A stretch of 64,000 nucleotides of DNA from Trogon surrucura (taxonomy: Eukaryota > Chordata > Aves > Trogoniformes > Trogonidae). The notes below the pieces were generated by a model. That model worked only from the letters and a program-made list of their open reading frames with translations, did no database searches and had not been told where the DNA came from. Shown here one piece after another: positions 48,062 to 59,844 of the stretch; position 1 is the stretch's first letter; each line of letters begins with the position of its first letter. The DNA lies in assembly GCA_020746105.1 (NCBI GenBank), contig CM036618.1, forward strand, positions 6,704,501-6,768,500. The letters run 5' to 3'. The position numbers were made by a program, and so were the translations under genes.

Positions 48062-51000
48062 AGTATTATTAACTATTTTTACAGAGTACTTGTCATATAG
48101 TAACAAGAGTGTCTTTTAGCATGGCATTCGCAGTCAGTGACAAATAGCTTCACAGGCATCTGAAGCCACATGTACTCTGTGCATCTGAGCTGTTCTTATG
48201 TCTATTTTATCTGTCTTTTGCATCCAATGCAGTGTGAACCAACTGAGAACACTGAAATATTAAAACAGGCTTCAGGAAGCCGAGATACAGTAGTCATGTG
48301 TTTCTATGGGTACATCATACTGATTGTTTGCATCGTGACTCCAATAAAGAAATCTAGAATAAGATGTCTAAGCACAGAGAGAAGGCTGGTTTTAGCACTG
48401 TCAATTAAGGAATGAACTTACTGTGAGCTCAAATTGCATTTAAATTGTTACATATTCATGGGTAACTTACTGACTCCCATATTTATAAAAAATCCATTCA
48501 GTCTGAAAAGTAGGGTGAAAAAGGTCTTTTTGCACTATAAACCTTCTTCAAAAGGATTGTTTAGTGTCCAGACACCAAGCATGCAAATGAGATAACAAGA
48601 CAGGTATTGATGTGCTTTTGGGGTGTGTGTGTTTTCATCTAAATCTCTGGCATCCAGAGCTGAGCAAATAACAGAGTTGGTAGAGTTGAAGAGTTTTACC
48701 TTGTGCAAGGAAGAACCATTTACTGGCAGCGTCTGATGCTTTATCTCATGTCTGCTGAAGTGGGTGAAACCAAGAGGAAAACAGTTGCTCATAGAGCTGT
48801 GTTCACGTTCACTCGCGAATCCACATACAGACATCTTGGCCATACCCAGATAAATTCAGAGTTTCTCCTGCAGAGAAAGCACAAACTTCGTGATTCTAAC
48901 TTAGGAACTTAAATTATGATTTGATAATGCACAAGGTAGAATTGGCCTTAATTTAGTCTACCAAGACCGTGTTGATTCTGTAATATATGTGTCAGTAAAG
49001 TTTGCTTTATCAATACAGCTTAAGTGAATAGAACGTACTGGGTAGATAGATTGGGATAACGATGACAGCATGATGGCAGGGATGCAGACACATTGTCCTT
49101 GAAGGTGTGACTTTTCCAAAAATTTACTCTAAATTGAACTTGGAAAGTTCCGTCCTATTAATTTCAAGACTGCGGGAACCCGATCTACAATCCCTTTTCT
49201 GATTGCAGACATCCCTCAGTCTGCATTTACTCTGTTTGGCAATGATTTGTAATGTGATTATAATGTATATTTACACACACGCCCTCTTAGCACTAGCTGC
49301 CTAGCCAAGCTAGGAAACGCTGCTGAAATAATAAAAGGAGTTGATCCCCTTCCTGCTTGGAGGTTAATGCTGTGTGGTGAGTGAAAGACTTTTAAAAATT
49401 GTTTTATTAAGGGAATAAATGGCAACCAGGAGGCGTTTTAATGTCAGTGATTTTACAAAAAAAAAAAAAAAAAAAAGCCCCAAACTAGGGTTGTTTGGTT
49501 TTTTGGGGTTTGTTGTTTGTTTGTTTTTTGTTCAGAACAAACCCCTGTTAAGAGCAGCTTATTTTTTTATGAAGATGCCTTCACAGGGAAACAGACAAAT
49601 CTTCACTTATCTGTGCTCAGGCAGGAGCTGATTAAGGCTCAAGAACTGAGGATTTCTGATGGAGGTCAATCAGGAAAGACAAAGAGAAAAAGGTGAAGAA
49701 AAAGAAAAGAAATAAACCACAACAAAACGAATTAAATGAAGCAGCCAAGTGCTGTGGGGAGTGGGTTGTGTATTTCTGGGTCTTACAAACCTATTGATCC
49801 CTAGTTTGCAGAGCTTCATCTTCTTCTTCGATGGTACGAAGGTACTTGTATTAGTGGAGAAATGGACATTCAGAGCTTTTCCAGTGTTACTGCTCCTTGG
49901 GTGAGTAGACAGCAGCTAAATCCATGATGGGACAGCTTCAGTAGCAAGACCTGGAGTGGAGAGGTCACCAAAACCAGTGAGGTACTAGATTGGCTCAGGA
50001 GCAGCGATGGGCATTTCTAGAAGCACCCTGGGTTGAATTCTGGGCCCGATGGTGGTGAAACTCCCTGTTGACTGTGCTCACGTAAGCACAGATCACTGGT
50101 GAGGATGATGTCCAGGGGCCTCTGTTCAGCTTCGCAGTGTGCCAAGGACTCCTCCATGACAGGACCAGGTGGTATAGGGGTGGTTCTACAAAAGTGTAGA
50201 AATTATCACTGGGATTCTCAAAGTTCCCCAAATGGGTTTAACTCATAGTTTCCTCAACTTTCAGTGGGAATTAGATACTTAAGTCTTCCTCAAGAAATGC
50301 TTGCCTACCTTTAAAATATGTCCATTATATTTTCAGGGCTACAGTCTGGCCATCTAAATTAAGGGACATGATTAAGCATAGGAGCTCTGGGTCACTCTCA
50401 GAAGGCAGCTGAGGTCTTGGTGGCCTCCATTCTGCACTGACTACAGGGGATATCTAAGCCAGTTAGACTCCTCTACCACCTGAGGTAGGCAGGAAGGACT
50501 TAGATTTCTTCTTCTAGAAAATGGCCTCACTCCACCTTCCAAAGTCACGGTAGTGATGGATGAAGTTCTGAGGTCCTGGGGTGATGGAGACTGCAAAAGC
50601 ACACTAGGTGAAATCATTGTTCAGGACTCAGTTGGCTGAATCTACTTTTCCTCATCTCCTAAGCTGCCGGGTATGCTGCTGTGTCAGCATCCTCAACGCT
50701 TTTTGACGTGGACGGAGTCCTTGAGGTTTTTTGACACCAGAGGATTTTCTGTGGCACTTTGCAGGATCCAGCTGCCGAGTTCCGGGCCACTGTGGGGACA
50801 AGGATTATGGATTTAATATACCCGCATGCTTACTCCTGTTTAAATCAGAAGCAACTCTACTGATTTCTTTGGCATCGAGCCAACCCGGCTCCTAATGGAA
50901 CCATTCATAAGAATCCCACTAACGTTCCGTGGGGGAGTGTGGATACAGCCCTTGCCTTGGGAGGTCGCAGTCAGCCCGGTGGGGTTATCCTGTGAACAGG

Positions 51001-51218
51001 AGGGAAGAATCAGCCCTCGGGCCTTTCCTTTCTAATTCTGAGCCTGCTGCCAGTGCTTAACCATGTTAATAATTAACTCGCAAGCCTGGAATTCCCTTCT
51101 CAGTCTGTATGGCAGAGAAAAAAAAAAAAAAAGGCTGCAAAAACGTAGGAGACCTGAGTTGGCTGCTTTAGAGCATACTGTACCATCTGTGGGTTTGAAA
51201 CAAAGGGGGCTGCTAATT
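48062..51218. other. No gene recognised
   Basis: No supported gene. A runs lie at about 49458-49476 and 51119-51132. No old repeat body was recognised next to them. Confidence 0.5.
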
Positions 51219-51262
51219 TCACAGAATCACAGAATGTTAGGGGGTTGGAAGGGACCTTGAAA
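51219..51262 (-). mobile_element. CR1 LINE 3' terminal stub
   Basis: TTCACAGAATCACAGAATG followed by 'gggggttggaagggaccttgaaaa' is the reverse complement of the last about 45 bp of a CR1 element. Confidence 0.82.
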
Positions 51263-51401
51263 AATTTCCTGAAGAAAGCTGCAGGAACTCATCTTCTCAG
51301 TGCTTATTTTCTGTTGCAAGTGATTTAAAAGGTAAGTTTTCAAAAATGTTTTGATTTTCATACTGCATGCACAAATGAACCTCTTCCGACAGGGTCACTC
51401 C

Positions 51402-51408
51402 GTTGTTG

Positions 51409-51449
<41 letters not shown>

Positions 51450-51452
51450 GTT
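51402..51452. repeat. Trinucleotide microsatellite (GTT)n(ATT)n
   Basis: About four GTT units pass into about twelve ATT units and return to GTT. Poly-Asn and poly-Ile frames across it on the two strands are artefacts. Confidence 0.95.
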
Positions 51453-51944
51453 AGATACATAGTTAAAGTTATGGTTAGCTTTATCCCCTCCTGTGTTATT
51501 GCTTTTATACCACATATTAATATAGTGCTTCTGTAGCTGGGAGAAGTACAGTTGAATTACAGTAACACACTACAAGCAGGAGGAAAGTGCTGTGGTTTGG
51601 CTGGTCCACTACTAGATATACACCAGCACATCTGGACAGGAGATCATGTGACGAGTAGGAAAGCCAGAAACATATCCTGGATACTATAAAAAATGGGTTC
51701 TGTTAAATTAAAAAGGCTTTAAGTATTGGCTCAGCTGGTTTCTGTATAGCGTTTTTAGTAGTTTTGGAATGTGTTGCAAGATTTGTGATCATCAAGAACT
51801 TGATTAAATATTGCAAATCCATTGTGTTGCTAGTTTGTTCTCATGGGCTCCATGTCTCTTGCCAGTTCTCCTGTACTCTTGTAACACGAGCCATGACTTC
51901 TGATTCTGGATGAGAACTTTGTGTCCTCAGAACAACTTCTGTGC

Positions 51945-52037
51945 AAAATAAAGAAAAAAAAAAAAAGGAACAAAAGCAAAAGAAAAGAAACCAAACACAC
52001 CCCCCCACCCCCCCCCCCCCCACCCCCCACCGCCCCT
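51945..52037. repeat. A/G-rich tract joined to a C-rich tract
   Basis: An A-rich purine stretch (about 51945-51990) leads into a stretch that is nearly all C (about 51997-52034), with runs of six, seven and more C. The minus strand therefore carries long G runs able to form G-quadruplex-like structure. The Gly-rich minus-strand frames here are a by-product. Confidence 0.85.
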
Positions 52038-52476
52038 CAATTGAAAAATCTCTGCTTTTGCATAACGTTTTGAATACTTCCAAGGCTCTAGCAGGTTTTC
52101 AACTGCTGTAGGATTCTAGACACGACTCCCTCTGGTTAAAAGCCAGTCTGTTGACTCATAGAAATTTTAATCCTTAGCCAGACCAGTTGCTAAAATTCAC
52201 TCATGTCTATTCGCGACCTGCTGTGAAGCACTGTCCTGCAAACACAGCTTTGTGGCTGTACACGTTATTCTACTTTCTTGCTGAATGACCTGAATATCCT
52301 GGGTAATTTTTGGTTCAAGTCTGAACACAGGTCATGACCTTCTTCCTTTCTTGCACATGTAAGCAACAGTCTTACTTGAATGGATTGTGATTCTACAGGG
52401 AGCAAAGTACCAGCAATATTAATAAATTATTGCTGTGGCATCACAACGAAAACCATCTTAGTATCATGTAAATAAA

Positions 52477-52522
52477 GAGCTGGAAAGGATCTTAAGTGAT
52501 CATTGTGTCCAAATTCATGGGC
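52477..52522 (-). mobile_element. Possible CR1 LINE 3' stub, strongly diverged
   Basis: 'gagctggaaaggatcttaagtgatcattgtgtccaaattc' resembles the reverse complement of the CR1 3' end ('ggttggaagggacctt..agatcatctagtccaa'). The octamer tail is gone, so the call is tentative. Confidence 0.45.
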
Positions 52523-52624
52523 TGGTATTAGTTTTTAAGCTGCGTAGAAGTATAATAGGAAACACAGGAGCAGATTGCTCAACTAAAGCATGAGCTCTTG
52601 GTGGGCCTCAAGCACAAGAAGCAT

Positions 52625-53850
52625 CCAGGGATTGAACATGAGGGCAGATTACTAGGATGAGTACATGAGAAATGCAGAAACATGTTAGGAATACAGCCAG
52701 AGAGGCCAAAACACAAAATGGAGTTAAAGTAGCAATAAATATAGTGTAACAAGCTACATCAGCAGTAGGAAGAGAACCAAGGAAATTTGGCCTATTACCC
52801 AACAGAATGGAAGAACTATTGTCAGATAATGCTGACACGGATACACAAGGTGTTAAACCTTGCCAATGTTTTCATTTAAAGTTCTAAGATGATCAACATC
52901 ATGAACAATGAGTATTTCCATGATTTATTTATTCTCGGATTGATTGAGGCTGATAAACTCCAGCTTAGGATGCTGAGAGTGCAGCTCCACATCCTTTGAG
53001 TTTGGGGAATGTGCTTTTACAGAGGATCTCGTAATCAGCTCCATGTACTGTGCTCTGGTTTGCTTTCTAGACAGGCTTAGACTTCATAATGAAACTAAAC
53101 AGGAATACACGCTTTGAGAGTGTTAATTACTAGTTGCTAATGGGCATAAAGTCCCTGGGAGTTAGTCTGGGGAAAAACCCAAACAAGCAGAGTGTGGTCA
53201 TCGGGACTAACTGTTTCTTACAACTGATCCACTCCTGTTGCACCACAACGCTTGCACAAAGAGACATAGACTGAAAGAGCAGGGTAATGCAGTTTTACAA
53301 ATGTTATCAATTATCTTTGACAAGTCTTTGGCAGAAAGGTGAAAAGCTGAAATTGGAAAAAATTGCCCATTACTAAAAGAATAGACAAGAGAGAAGCCAA
53401 GGAACCGTAGGCCAGTCAGTTTACATTTTAGCCCCAGAAAAATTCTGGAAAGAGCAAGTGAACAAATTATTGCACCTGGAAAATACTAAGGACATGAGTA
53501 GCAGCCAGTAAAGATTTGCCAAGAATAAACCAATCTAGTATTCTTTCAAAACAGGAAAACGAGACTTTTTGATTAGGGAAGGTTGAAGTGTTTCGTAATC
53601 GATGCTGTTTTTCTTGCCCTTCTCATAAGCAAACTAAAGACATAGTCCAGGTGAAACTAGTTTATGTGTAAAACTGATATATTATTTGGTTCATTGAGTA
53701 GGTAGGAATCTGTCAAATTCAAAAGACATAACTTGTCAAGAGATTTCCACAGAGGTCAGTCCAGACCATGAAGTGAAGAGTTAATATATTAAATTTGCAG
53801 AGAGCACGAGGCTGAAAGAGACTGCAAAAGACTGAAAAAACATTCATAAC
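52625..53850 (+). mobile_element. Old amniote-type CR1 LINE, decayed ORF2 interior
   Basis: Blocks in the correct order match remembered consensus of the CR1 common in turtles and other amniotes. These are 'attactaggatgagtacatgagaaatgc...gccagagaggccaaaacacaaaatggagtt' (linker, 52647-52730) and 'gtaggccagtcagttta...attctggaaagagcaagtgaacaaattattgcacctggaa' (NYRPVS region, about 53410-53480). They continue with 'agtagcagccagtaaagatttgccaagaataaaccaatctagt', 'cttctcataagcaaactaaagacatagtccaggtgaaac' (53618-53657), and 'aaatttgcagagagcacgaggctgaaag' at the FADDTKL position (about 53795). Many stops and gaps show great age. Confidence 0.78.
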
Positions 53851-54817
53851 TACCATGACATTGTCCTTCTTGTCTATCTGCTGGGAATGACCATCCCAGA
53901 AAACACCTGGGGAGCACTTCTCTACTTGTTCCCACCACTCTCACTTAGCACTAACTGGAGATTCAAGGAGTCCTGTTTTACTTCAGCCTCATGGTGGTGC
54001 CCAGAGAAGACCTCACATTCCACAGGTAGCTGCCAAGGAGAAGAGTCATGACTTATCATGAAACCTTACCTCCATCCCCATGAGTGCTTGCATCATGGTT
54101 ATGTCCTGGGTCAATAAGTTTACTTTTTTTTATTTTCTGATTCACAGAGAATTCAGTCCTGCTCTCATTAAATCAACAGCAGAGCTCTTGAGAGCTGTGA
54201 TTGACCAAGGTGCCAGCTGACTGGCGATGCTTTGCTTTATTTCTTGATCATCTTGATTGAAATGCAATGAGTGAGGTAGGGAACAACATACAGAACAACA
54301 CAACTATCTATCAAGGGATTCCCACATACAGGGTGTCTGAGACATTACTGTGACACAACACACTCCTTTGGGAAACCATCTCACACAGTGTGTATGTTAT
54401 GGTTTCTTTTAGAGAAGATTATGGGAATCATTGAGCTCCATGTATTAGTCACCAAAAATGATTAATAAGGAGCTAAAGGTTCACACGCACATACTTCCAT
54501 GTTAATGAAGCCCTCATGCTTTATGCATGAAGCAGAACACAAAGCTCCGGAAATAGTTCTCCTCAACGCTCCTTCCAGTGCTCCCATTTTTTATGCGGTA
54601 ATAGACATTGATTTATTTGAAATCAGCATAAAATATGTACCAGCTCAATAAACCCCAAAGAGGTTCTCAGACTTTCTTGAGTGTCCTCATCAGGCAATAA
54701 ATCACAGAAGCAATAAAGTATGTTAAATAGCTTAACCAATCATGAAGTGCAGAGCCATCAAATGACTCATTTAAATACTTGTAGGACATTAACCAAATAA
54801 GAGATACTGGAGTCTTT
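53851..54817. other. No gene recognised
   Basis: No supported gene or named repeat in this stretch. Confidence 0.5.
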
Positions 54818-54859
54818 AAATATATATTTCTTTCTCACAAATATATATTTCTTTCTCAC
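54818..54859. repeat. Perfect 21-bp tandem duplication
   Basis: AAATATATATTTCTTTCTCAC occupies 54818-54838 and again 54839-54859 without a mismatch, which points to a recent duplication. Confidence 0.92.
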
Positions 54860-55910
54860 ACTTACACAATAAGCATGGAGATAGGACAGTGGAATTCTAG
54901 GCCATACAAAAAAAAAATTGTAACCAAAAATCTTTATCTTGTCTTTGTAAATGAGAACAGCTATAGGCTAGATTTACTTAGCGTATAACTGCTTAAAATA
55001 ACTCATGTCAGACTATAGTATTTGAAAGCCTAAACGCTTTTACTATATTTATCTTTGCTATAACCTATAGACAAAAGGAAGTAATCTTGTTACCTTCTTA
55101 AAATAGGGGAATTACAGCACAGAATGTTTAAATGTTAAATCTATAAAGAAGCCACCATAAGCAATTTTTAGAGTTTACAGACAAAATCTAGATCTTTGAG
55201 AGACTAGATGTTAATCTAACATTAGAAAGATGTACATTCCCTTCAGAAATGTACATTCCTACATTTCAGCCCTGGGAAGCCAGAATGGAAGCCAGTTTGC
55301 GGCTTAAGACACCTAGATCTTGTCAGTTGAACCATTCTAGAGAGTTCATTGACTCTGCCAGCTAGATCTCCATCAACTATACCTGGAGTTTAGAGGTCAG
55401 CTTGCAGGTGGTCATCTACATTTACGTATTTTAATCTGAACTGGTGTTACATCCTGGCAGACATCTTATCTTCTAGACCATCGTCAAGGTCTTTGGGCTA
55501 CAAACTGGATTCATGTGGTGGCCTAAGACCTACATCTCACCAGCTTAGTGACTCCCTCTGATTTAAAGACTTCCCAAGGGAGCCAGCACCAGACCCATAG
55601 TTCATCTGTGGGAGAAAGCTATGAGCTTCTTGTGGCTTTATGGGGGCCTCTGAAGATTGAGTCAGGTCAACATGGGAGAAAGAAGTAAAGGTGAAGTTTT
55701 GCTCTCAGTGTTGCTGTGTAGGGTCTAGTGCCATTTTCCACAGTCTTAAATAAGAATCTAGAGCTGAAACATGCTCTTTTACTGCACAGAATGTCTACAG
55801 GGTATTGAGACAAAGAGTTTCCCACTTTTGTTCCTTGTTAGATAGATAATATACTTAAGAAATAATATATAATATGAATATTTCTCATATGTATATGCAA
55901 CTGTTTCATA
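54860..55910. other. No gene recognised
   Basis: No supported gene or named repeat in this stretch. Confidence 0.5.
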
Positions 55911-56560
55911 TTCGTAGAATCGTAGAATCATAGAACTGTCAGGGTTGGAAGGGACCTTAAAGATCATCTAGTTCCAACCCCCTCACCATGGGCAGGGACA
56001 TCCCCCACTAGATCAGGCTGCTCAGAGCCCCATCCAGCCTGGCCTGAAAAACTTCCAGGGATGGGGCTTCCACCTCCTCTCTGGGCAACCTGTGCCAGTG
56101 TCTCACCACCCTCATGGGGAAGAACTTCCTCCTAACATCCAATCTGAACTGATCCATCTCTAGCTTTAATCCATTCCCTCTAGTCCTATCACTACCCCAC
56201 ATCCTAAAAAGCCCCTCCCCAGCTTTCTTGTAGCCCCCTTGAGATACTGAGAGGCCACAATAAGGTCTCCTCGGAGCCTTCTTTTCTGCAGACTGAACAA
56301 GCCCACCTCTCTCAGTCTGTCTTCAGAGTAGAGGTGCTCCAGCCCTCTGAGCATCCTCGTGGCCCTTCTACGGACACGCTCCAGCATGTCCAGATCTCTC
56401 TTGTGCTGTGGGCTCCAGAACTGGATGCAGCACTCCAGGTGGGGTCTCACGAGAGTTGAGTAGAGGGGGAGAATCACCTCCCTTGACCTGTTGGCCACGC
56501 ACCTCTTGATGCAGCCCAAGACACGATTGGCTTTCTGGGCTGCAAGTGCCCACTGACGGC
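55911..56560 (-). mobile_element. CR1 LINE, 650-bp 3' part with C-terminal ORF2
   Basis: The plus strand starts with the octamer tail in reverse (TCGTAGAATCGTAGAATCATAG), then the 3' untranslated region. It continues into ORF2 as far as 'gcccaagacacgattggctttctgggctgcaagtgcccactgacggc'. The copy is 5'-truncated there, at the position of the AAQKANRVLGCI segment of ORF2. Confidence 0.95.
56005..56560 (-). pseudogene. CR1 ORF2 C-terminal fragment
   Basis: Read on the minus strand, one frame (56166-56519) gives GCIKRCVANRSREVILPLYS, then STLVRPHLECCIQFWSPQHK, DMLERVRRRATRMLRGLEHL and EDRLREVGLFSLQKRRLRGD. This is the conserved CR1 ORF2 C-terminus downstream of the RT core. The final part ([19 protein letters not shown] to KARLDGALSSLI-like) is in another frame (56008-56202). 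One frameshift near 56190-56210 therefore separates them. The fragment has no RT motifs and no start codon of its own. It covers the interval deleted from the 40953 copy, which helps measure that deletion. Confidence 0.92.
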
Positions 56561-57149
56561 TGTGTGTGTATTATAGGAAAATAAACCATATATATTCCCG
56601 TGTATATATGGGACCAGAGCTGGCAAGCAGGTCAAATGCATGCAGTAACCACTAGACAGGATCATCTCCTGCCAACCTTCCTGCTCCTGGATTCCTGAAT
56701 TTCCTCTGCCTGGAGAACTAGTTAGCGCATGGCAGACCTGAGTCAGAGAATAAGCCTAACACTGGCACAGATGATCAGAGAGTTCAAGGTTGAGTGCAAA
56801 TTTGAGGCATGGGCTAACATGACAGTGTAGATGTACTCAAGGAACAGCATGGCTCAGCAGATACGCAGCTCTCTGCAGGAGAAAAAAAAATAAAAGGGTC
56901 TGAGCTGAAAGCCAAGAAGCCACATTAAAATGTGGGGCTTCCCACACCAACCCTGAATGCACCAACCCAGAAGTAATTATGTTAAAGGGGACCCCCTCCC
57001 ATCATTTCTGTGGCAGAACATTGGCAAAACTCATAAAACCGGGTGAAAATAGAGGATTTTTACTAGCGTACCCACTCATCATCCCGCGGACTGTTCAGTA
57101 AAGATTTTTTTTGAGTTAGAGGCTACAGCCTATTCACTACTAGACATTG
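56561..57149. other. No gene recognised
   Basis: No supported gene or named repeat in this stretch. Confidence 0.45.
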
Positions 57150-57744
57150 CTGTTTTTTTGCATCTCACCTTAAACCTGTTAACAGCTGTGGCTTCTGTAC
57201 AAGTCTGCAACAATTAATTCCCTTGCTTAATTACATTTTTGAACAAAAGTGCTTCTTTTTGATCTAAACCTGTGGACTGATGATTTCCTACAGTGTTTTC
57301 CACTTCCTACCTTCTACAAAATGGAGAGCACTTTTTTCTTATTTGCCTTATGCATAACACTTCATTTCTACAAGCCTCCCTCAGTGGTCTCTTTTCTAGT
57401 CTATCTTTTTGCAAGTATCATATTGTACATACATCTGATTGTCATTGATCAATAAAGAAGCTTGATCAATAAAGAAGCTTTTACTTTACCTGATCCCTTC
57501 TTTTTTCCTTTTGAGATGAGGTGACCAGATCTGCACCGTTTTCGTAAATGACCCCAACACATGCACATGATTAAGTAGTGATGTTTTCTGCTTTATAGTT
57601 TAGTCTTTGCTAACAATTTCTCTCTCTCTATTTGCTTTTTAGGCTGCTGATATGTGTCTTCCTATTTTCAAAGAGCTGCACTGACTCTTTCCTGAGTTGG
57701 AAATATCTCATTTAGAGCTTCCATTCTTTATGAACATGAAGAGC
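57150..57744 (-). mobile_element. Old amniote-type CR1 LINE, decayed C-terminal ORF2 region
   Basis: In plus-strand order, 'acagctgtggcttctgtacaagtctgcaacaattaattcc', 'ttgatctaaacctg', 'caagcctccctcagtggtctcttttctag', 'ccttttgagatgaggtgaccagatctgca' and 'atttgctttttaggctgctgatatgtg' appear. Then comes 'ttcaaagagctgcactgactctttcctgag'. This is the order of the reverse complement of old CR1 ORF2 C-termini as remembered ('...cagtcgtctcttttctaagctg...gagatggggcgaccagaactgcac...gcttttttgactgccgctgcacattg...'). A 17-bp tandem duplication lies inside it at 57445-57478. A 26-T run borders it at 57745-57770. Confidence 0.7.
57445..57478. repeat. Perfect 17-bp tandem duplication
   Basis: TTGATCAATAAAGAAGC at 57445-57461 is repeated exactly at 57462-57478, inside the old CR1. 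Confidence 0.92.
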
Positions 57745-57770
57745 TTTTTTTTTTTTTTTTTTTTTTTTTT
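57745..57770. repeat. T homopolymer (26 bp)
   Basis: An uninterrupted run of T directly after the old CR1 segment. It could be the tail of a minus-strand retroposed sequence, but no such body follows. Confidence 0.95.
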
Positions 57771-59067
57771 GCCGGGTGCCTTCACTTTTGAAAATCATAT
57801 TTTCAGATACGGAACTTAAGACTCTTCCTTATGCAATAATTTATTTGGCTATTGCAGAAGCAGGATTCTTGTCTGGAAGCTCACCTGAGCAGCGGTGGCC
57901 ACTCAGTGCGCGTTTAGTACCCTGCAGCCTAAGATAGGAATGCTCTGTTAGTGATGAGACCTTTAACACCTAATTTAAACTAACCAATATTTTGGAAAAC
58001 TATCTAATAAGTATGGGGTATGTTTAATTGATGAGAGGATATGCTGGTACATGGGATGGAAGGGGGTAGTCGTGCATGAGAGGGTGGAGACATGTTGGAG
58101 TAGAATCAGAATATCCTGAGTTGGATGTGACCAGTAAGGATCAATTAGCAGATGAGCAGTAGCAGACCTTGAGCATAAATTCAAGCTTGGTTAAAAATGG
58201 CCAGGAAGGGAGATGTAGGGATGTGGTGACATCCTCTAGTCTGTTCCTTACCTTGTACTCATCCTTGTTGCCTCACAAAACAGTGCTTCTGGTGTTTCTT
58301 TTCAAAGCAAAATCCCCTGCCCTTTCACAGCCACACACAGGCAGCTGTGGCATCATTTTCTGCCAGCTCTCATCCTGCCTAGATGACTTCTAATCTGAAT
58401 TTCCCACCTGCCCATCCCCTTCAAACTCAAAAGAGGTGTTCTTTCATGGGATCTGATCAAAATTAAGTAGCCATGACTTACTTGAGTGTAAGGTGGTTGC
58501 TATATCCACTAATGTACATTTGCCCATCAACAATTTTTCCCAGACCCTCTGACCTCAATCGTGCCCTTCACAGCCTCGCTGGTGCCCCAGAGCTGTCTCC
58601 ACACATCTTGATAGGTTTGAAGTCATTTGCTCTACCTCCAGGCTGTCAGAATCCCCTTTTCCTCACCCGCAGGTCCTGAGGCACTGTGACCGACTAAGCC
58701 ATGTCTCTTGCCTTGGATCCTTCTGCAGAAACAAAATCCTCCTTCTGCTCCTTGTGATGGTTTGGAAAGCCTGGTCATGATTTTTCATATCAAAAATCCT
58801 CCTGGAAGAGGCAGACATTTGAGAAAAAAGGGAATGTGTCTGAAATTAGGTCTACAGAACTCTCAGGACAAATCCACTGGCTGCCAGGGAGAGGTGCATC
58901 ACCTGATGAGATCAATGGCAGTGTATTGCAGTGCAGCACAAAGAAACTGGGACCCTAGGCTCAGCTCTTGGTTACCACCCAAATTCTAGCAGGGTTTCGG
59001 CCAAACTCTAACTCTTTGTGTTCTAGGTGGACAGGCTTAAAGTTAAGAGTAGGTACCTACTAAGGGG
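57771..59067. other. No gene recognised
   Basis: No supported gene. Short frames at 58169-58679 and 58708-58989 lack domains. Confidence 0.5.
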
Positions 59068-59415
59068 TTCTCTTCTCTTCTCTTCTCTTCTCTTCTCTTC
59101 TCTTCTCTTCTCTTCTCTTCTCTTCTCTTCTCTTCTCTTCTCTTCTCTTCTCTTCTCTTCTCTTCTCTTCTCTTCTCTTCTCTTCTCTTCTCTTCTCTTC
59201 TCTTCTCTTCTCTTCTCTTCTCTTCTCTTCTCTTCTCTTCTCTTCTCTTCTCTTCTCTTCTCTCTCTCTCTCCTCTCCTCTCCTCTCCTCTCCTCTCCTC
59301 TCCTCTCCTCTCCTCTCCTCTCCTCTCCTCTCCTCTCCTCTCCTCTCCTCTCCTCTCCTCTCCTCTCCTCTCCTCTCCTCTCCTCTCCTCTCCTCTCCTC
59401 TCCTCTCCTCTCCTC
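59068..59415. repeat. 348-bp pure polypyrimidine tract: (TCTTC)n then (TC)n then (TCCTC)n
   Basis: Every base from 59068 to 59415 on the plus strand is C or T. The first block (to about 59261) is a TCTTC pentamer array of nearly forty units. A short TC dinucleotide stretch follows, and then a TCCTC pentamer array of nearly thirty units. The opposite strand is all purine. All frames are open, which gives false ORFs of 130-146 codons on both strands. Such tracts can form triplex (H-DNA) structure, and their length is commonly variable between individuals. Confidence 0.98.
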
Positions 59416-59844
59416 ATGAATGGGATGAAGGTTTGATCCAAACCCTCTGAAATCAGTAGTCACTTCACCACCAATTCAAGTCATGTTGACAAACCTCAAC
59501 AGGCAAAGCAGTGTTTCTAATTCTTAGCTTGGGGAAAATTTTCTTGGCACTCACCATTCTACTGTCCTTCCAACTGACTCCAAAGTTGTTGGATGAAGAA
59601 TTATTTGCTTCCAGACACGGTTTTCTCTCTGTGTATATGAGTGTACATGCTTGTGTGTGTCGGGAACAGGCTGAGTTATTGTGGCTTGAGTTCTTAGACA
59701 GATTACCATCTCCATTTGCACAATCATTGTACATGTTTCCACAAGATTATACAATACACTGGTCATTCCAACTTCAGCTTCAGTATTTGGCATGTTGATG
59801 GTTGATTCCTTCTCCTCCCCAACCCTCCCCGAGACTGGCTTCAC
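59416..59844. other. No gene recognised
   Basis: No supported gene or named repeat in this stretch. Confidence 0.5.

Noticed and set aside
51297-51515. Poly-Asn protein frame on the minus strand
   Set aside because: It is generated by the (GTT)n(ATT)n microsatellite.
59023-59463. Open frames of 130-146 codons on both strands
   Set aside because: They are read-through of the pyrimidine pentamer arrays (Leu/Ser/Phe or Arg/Glu/Lys repeats) and not genes.
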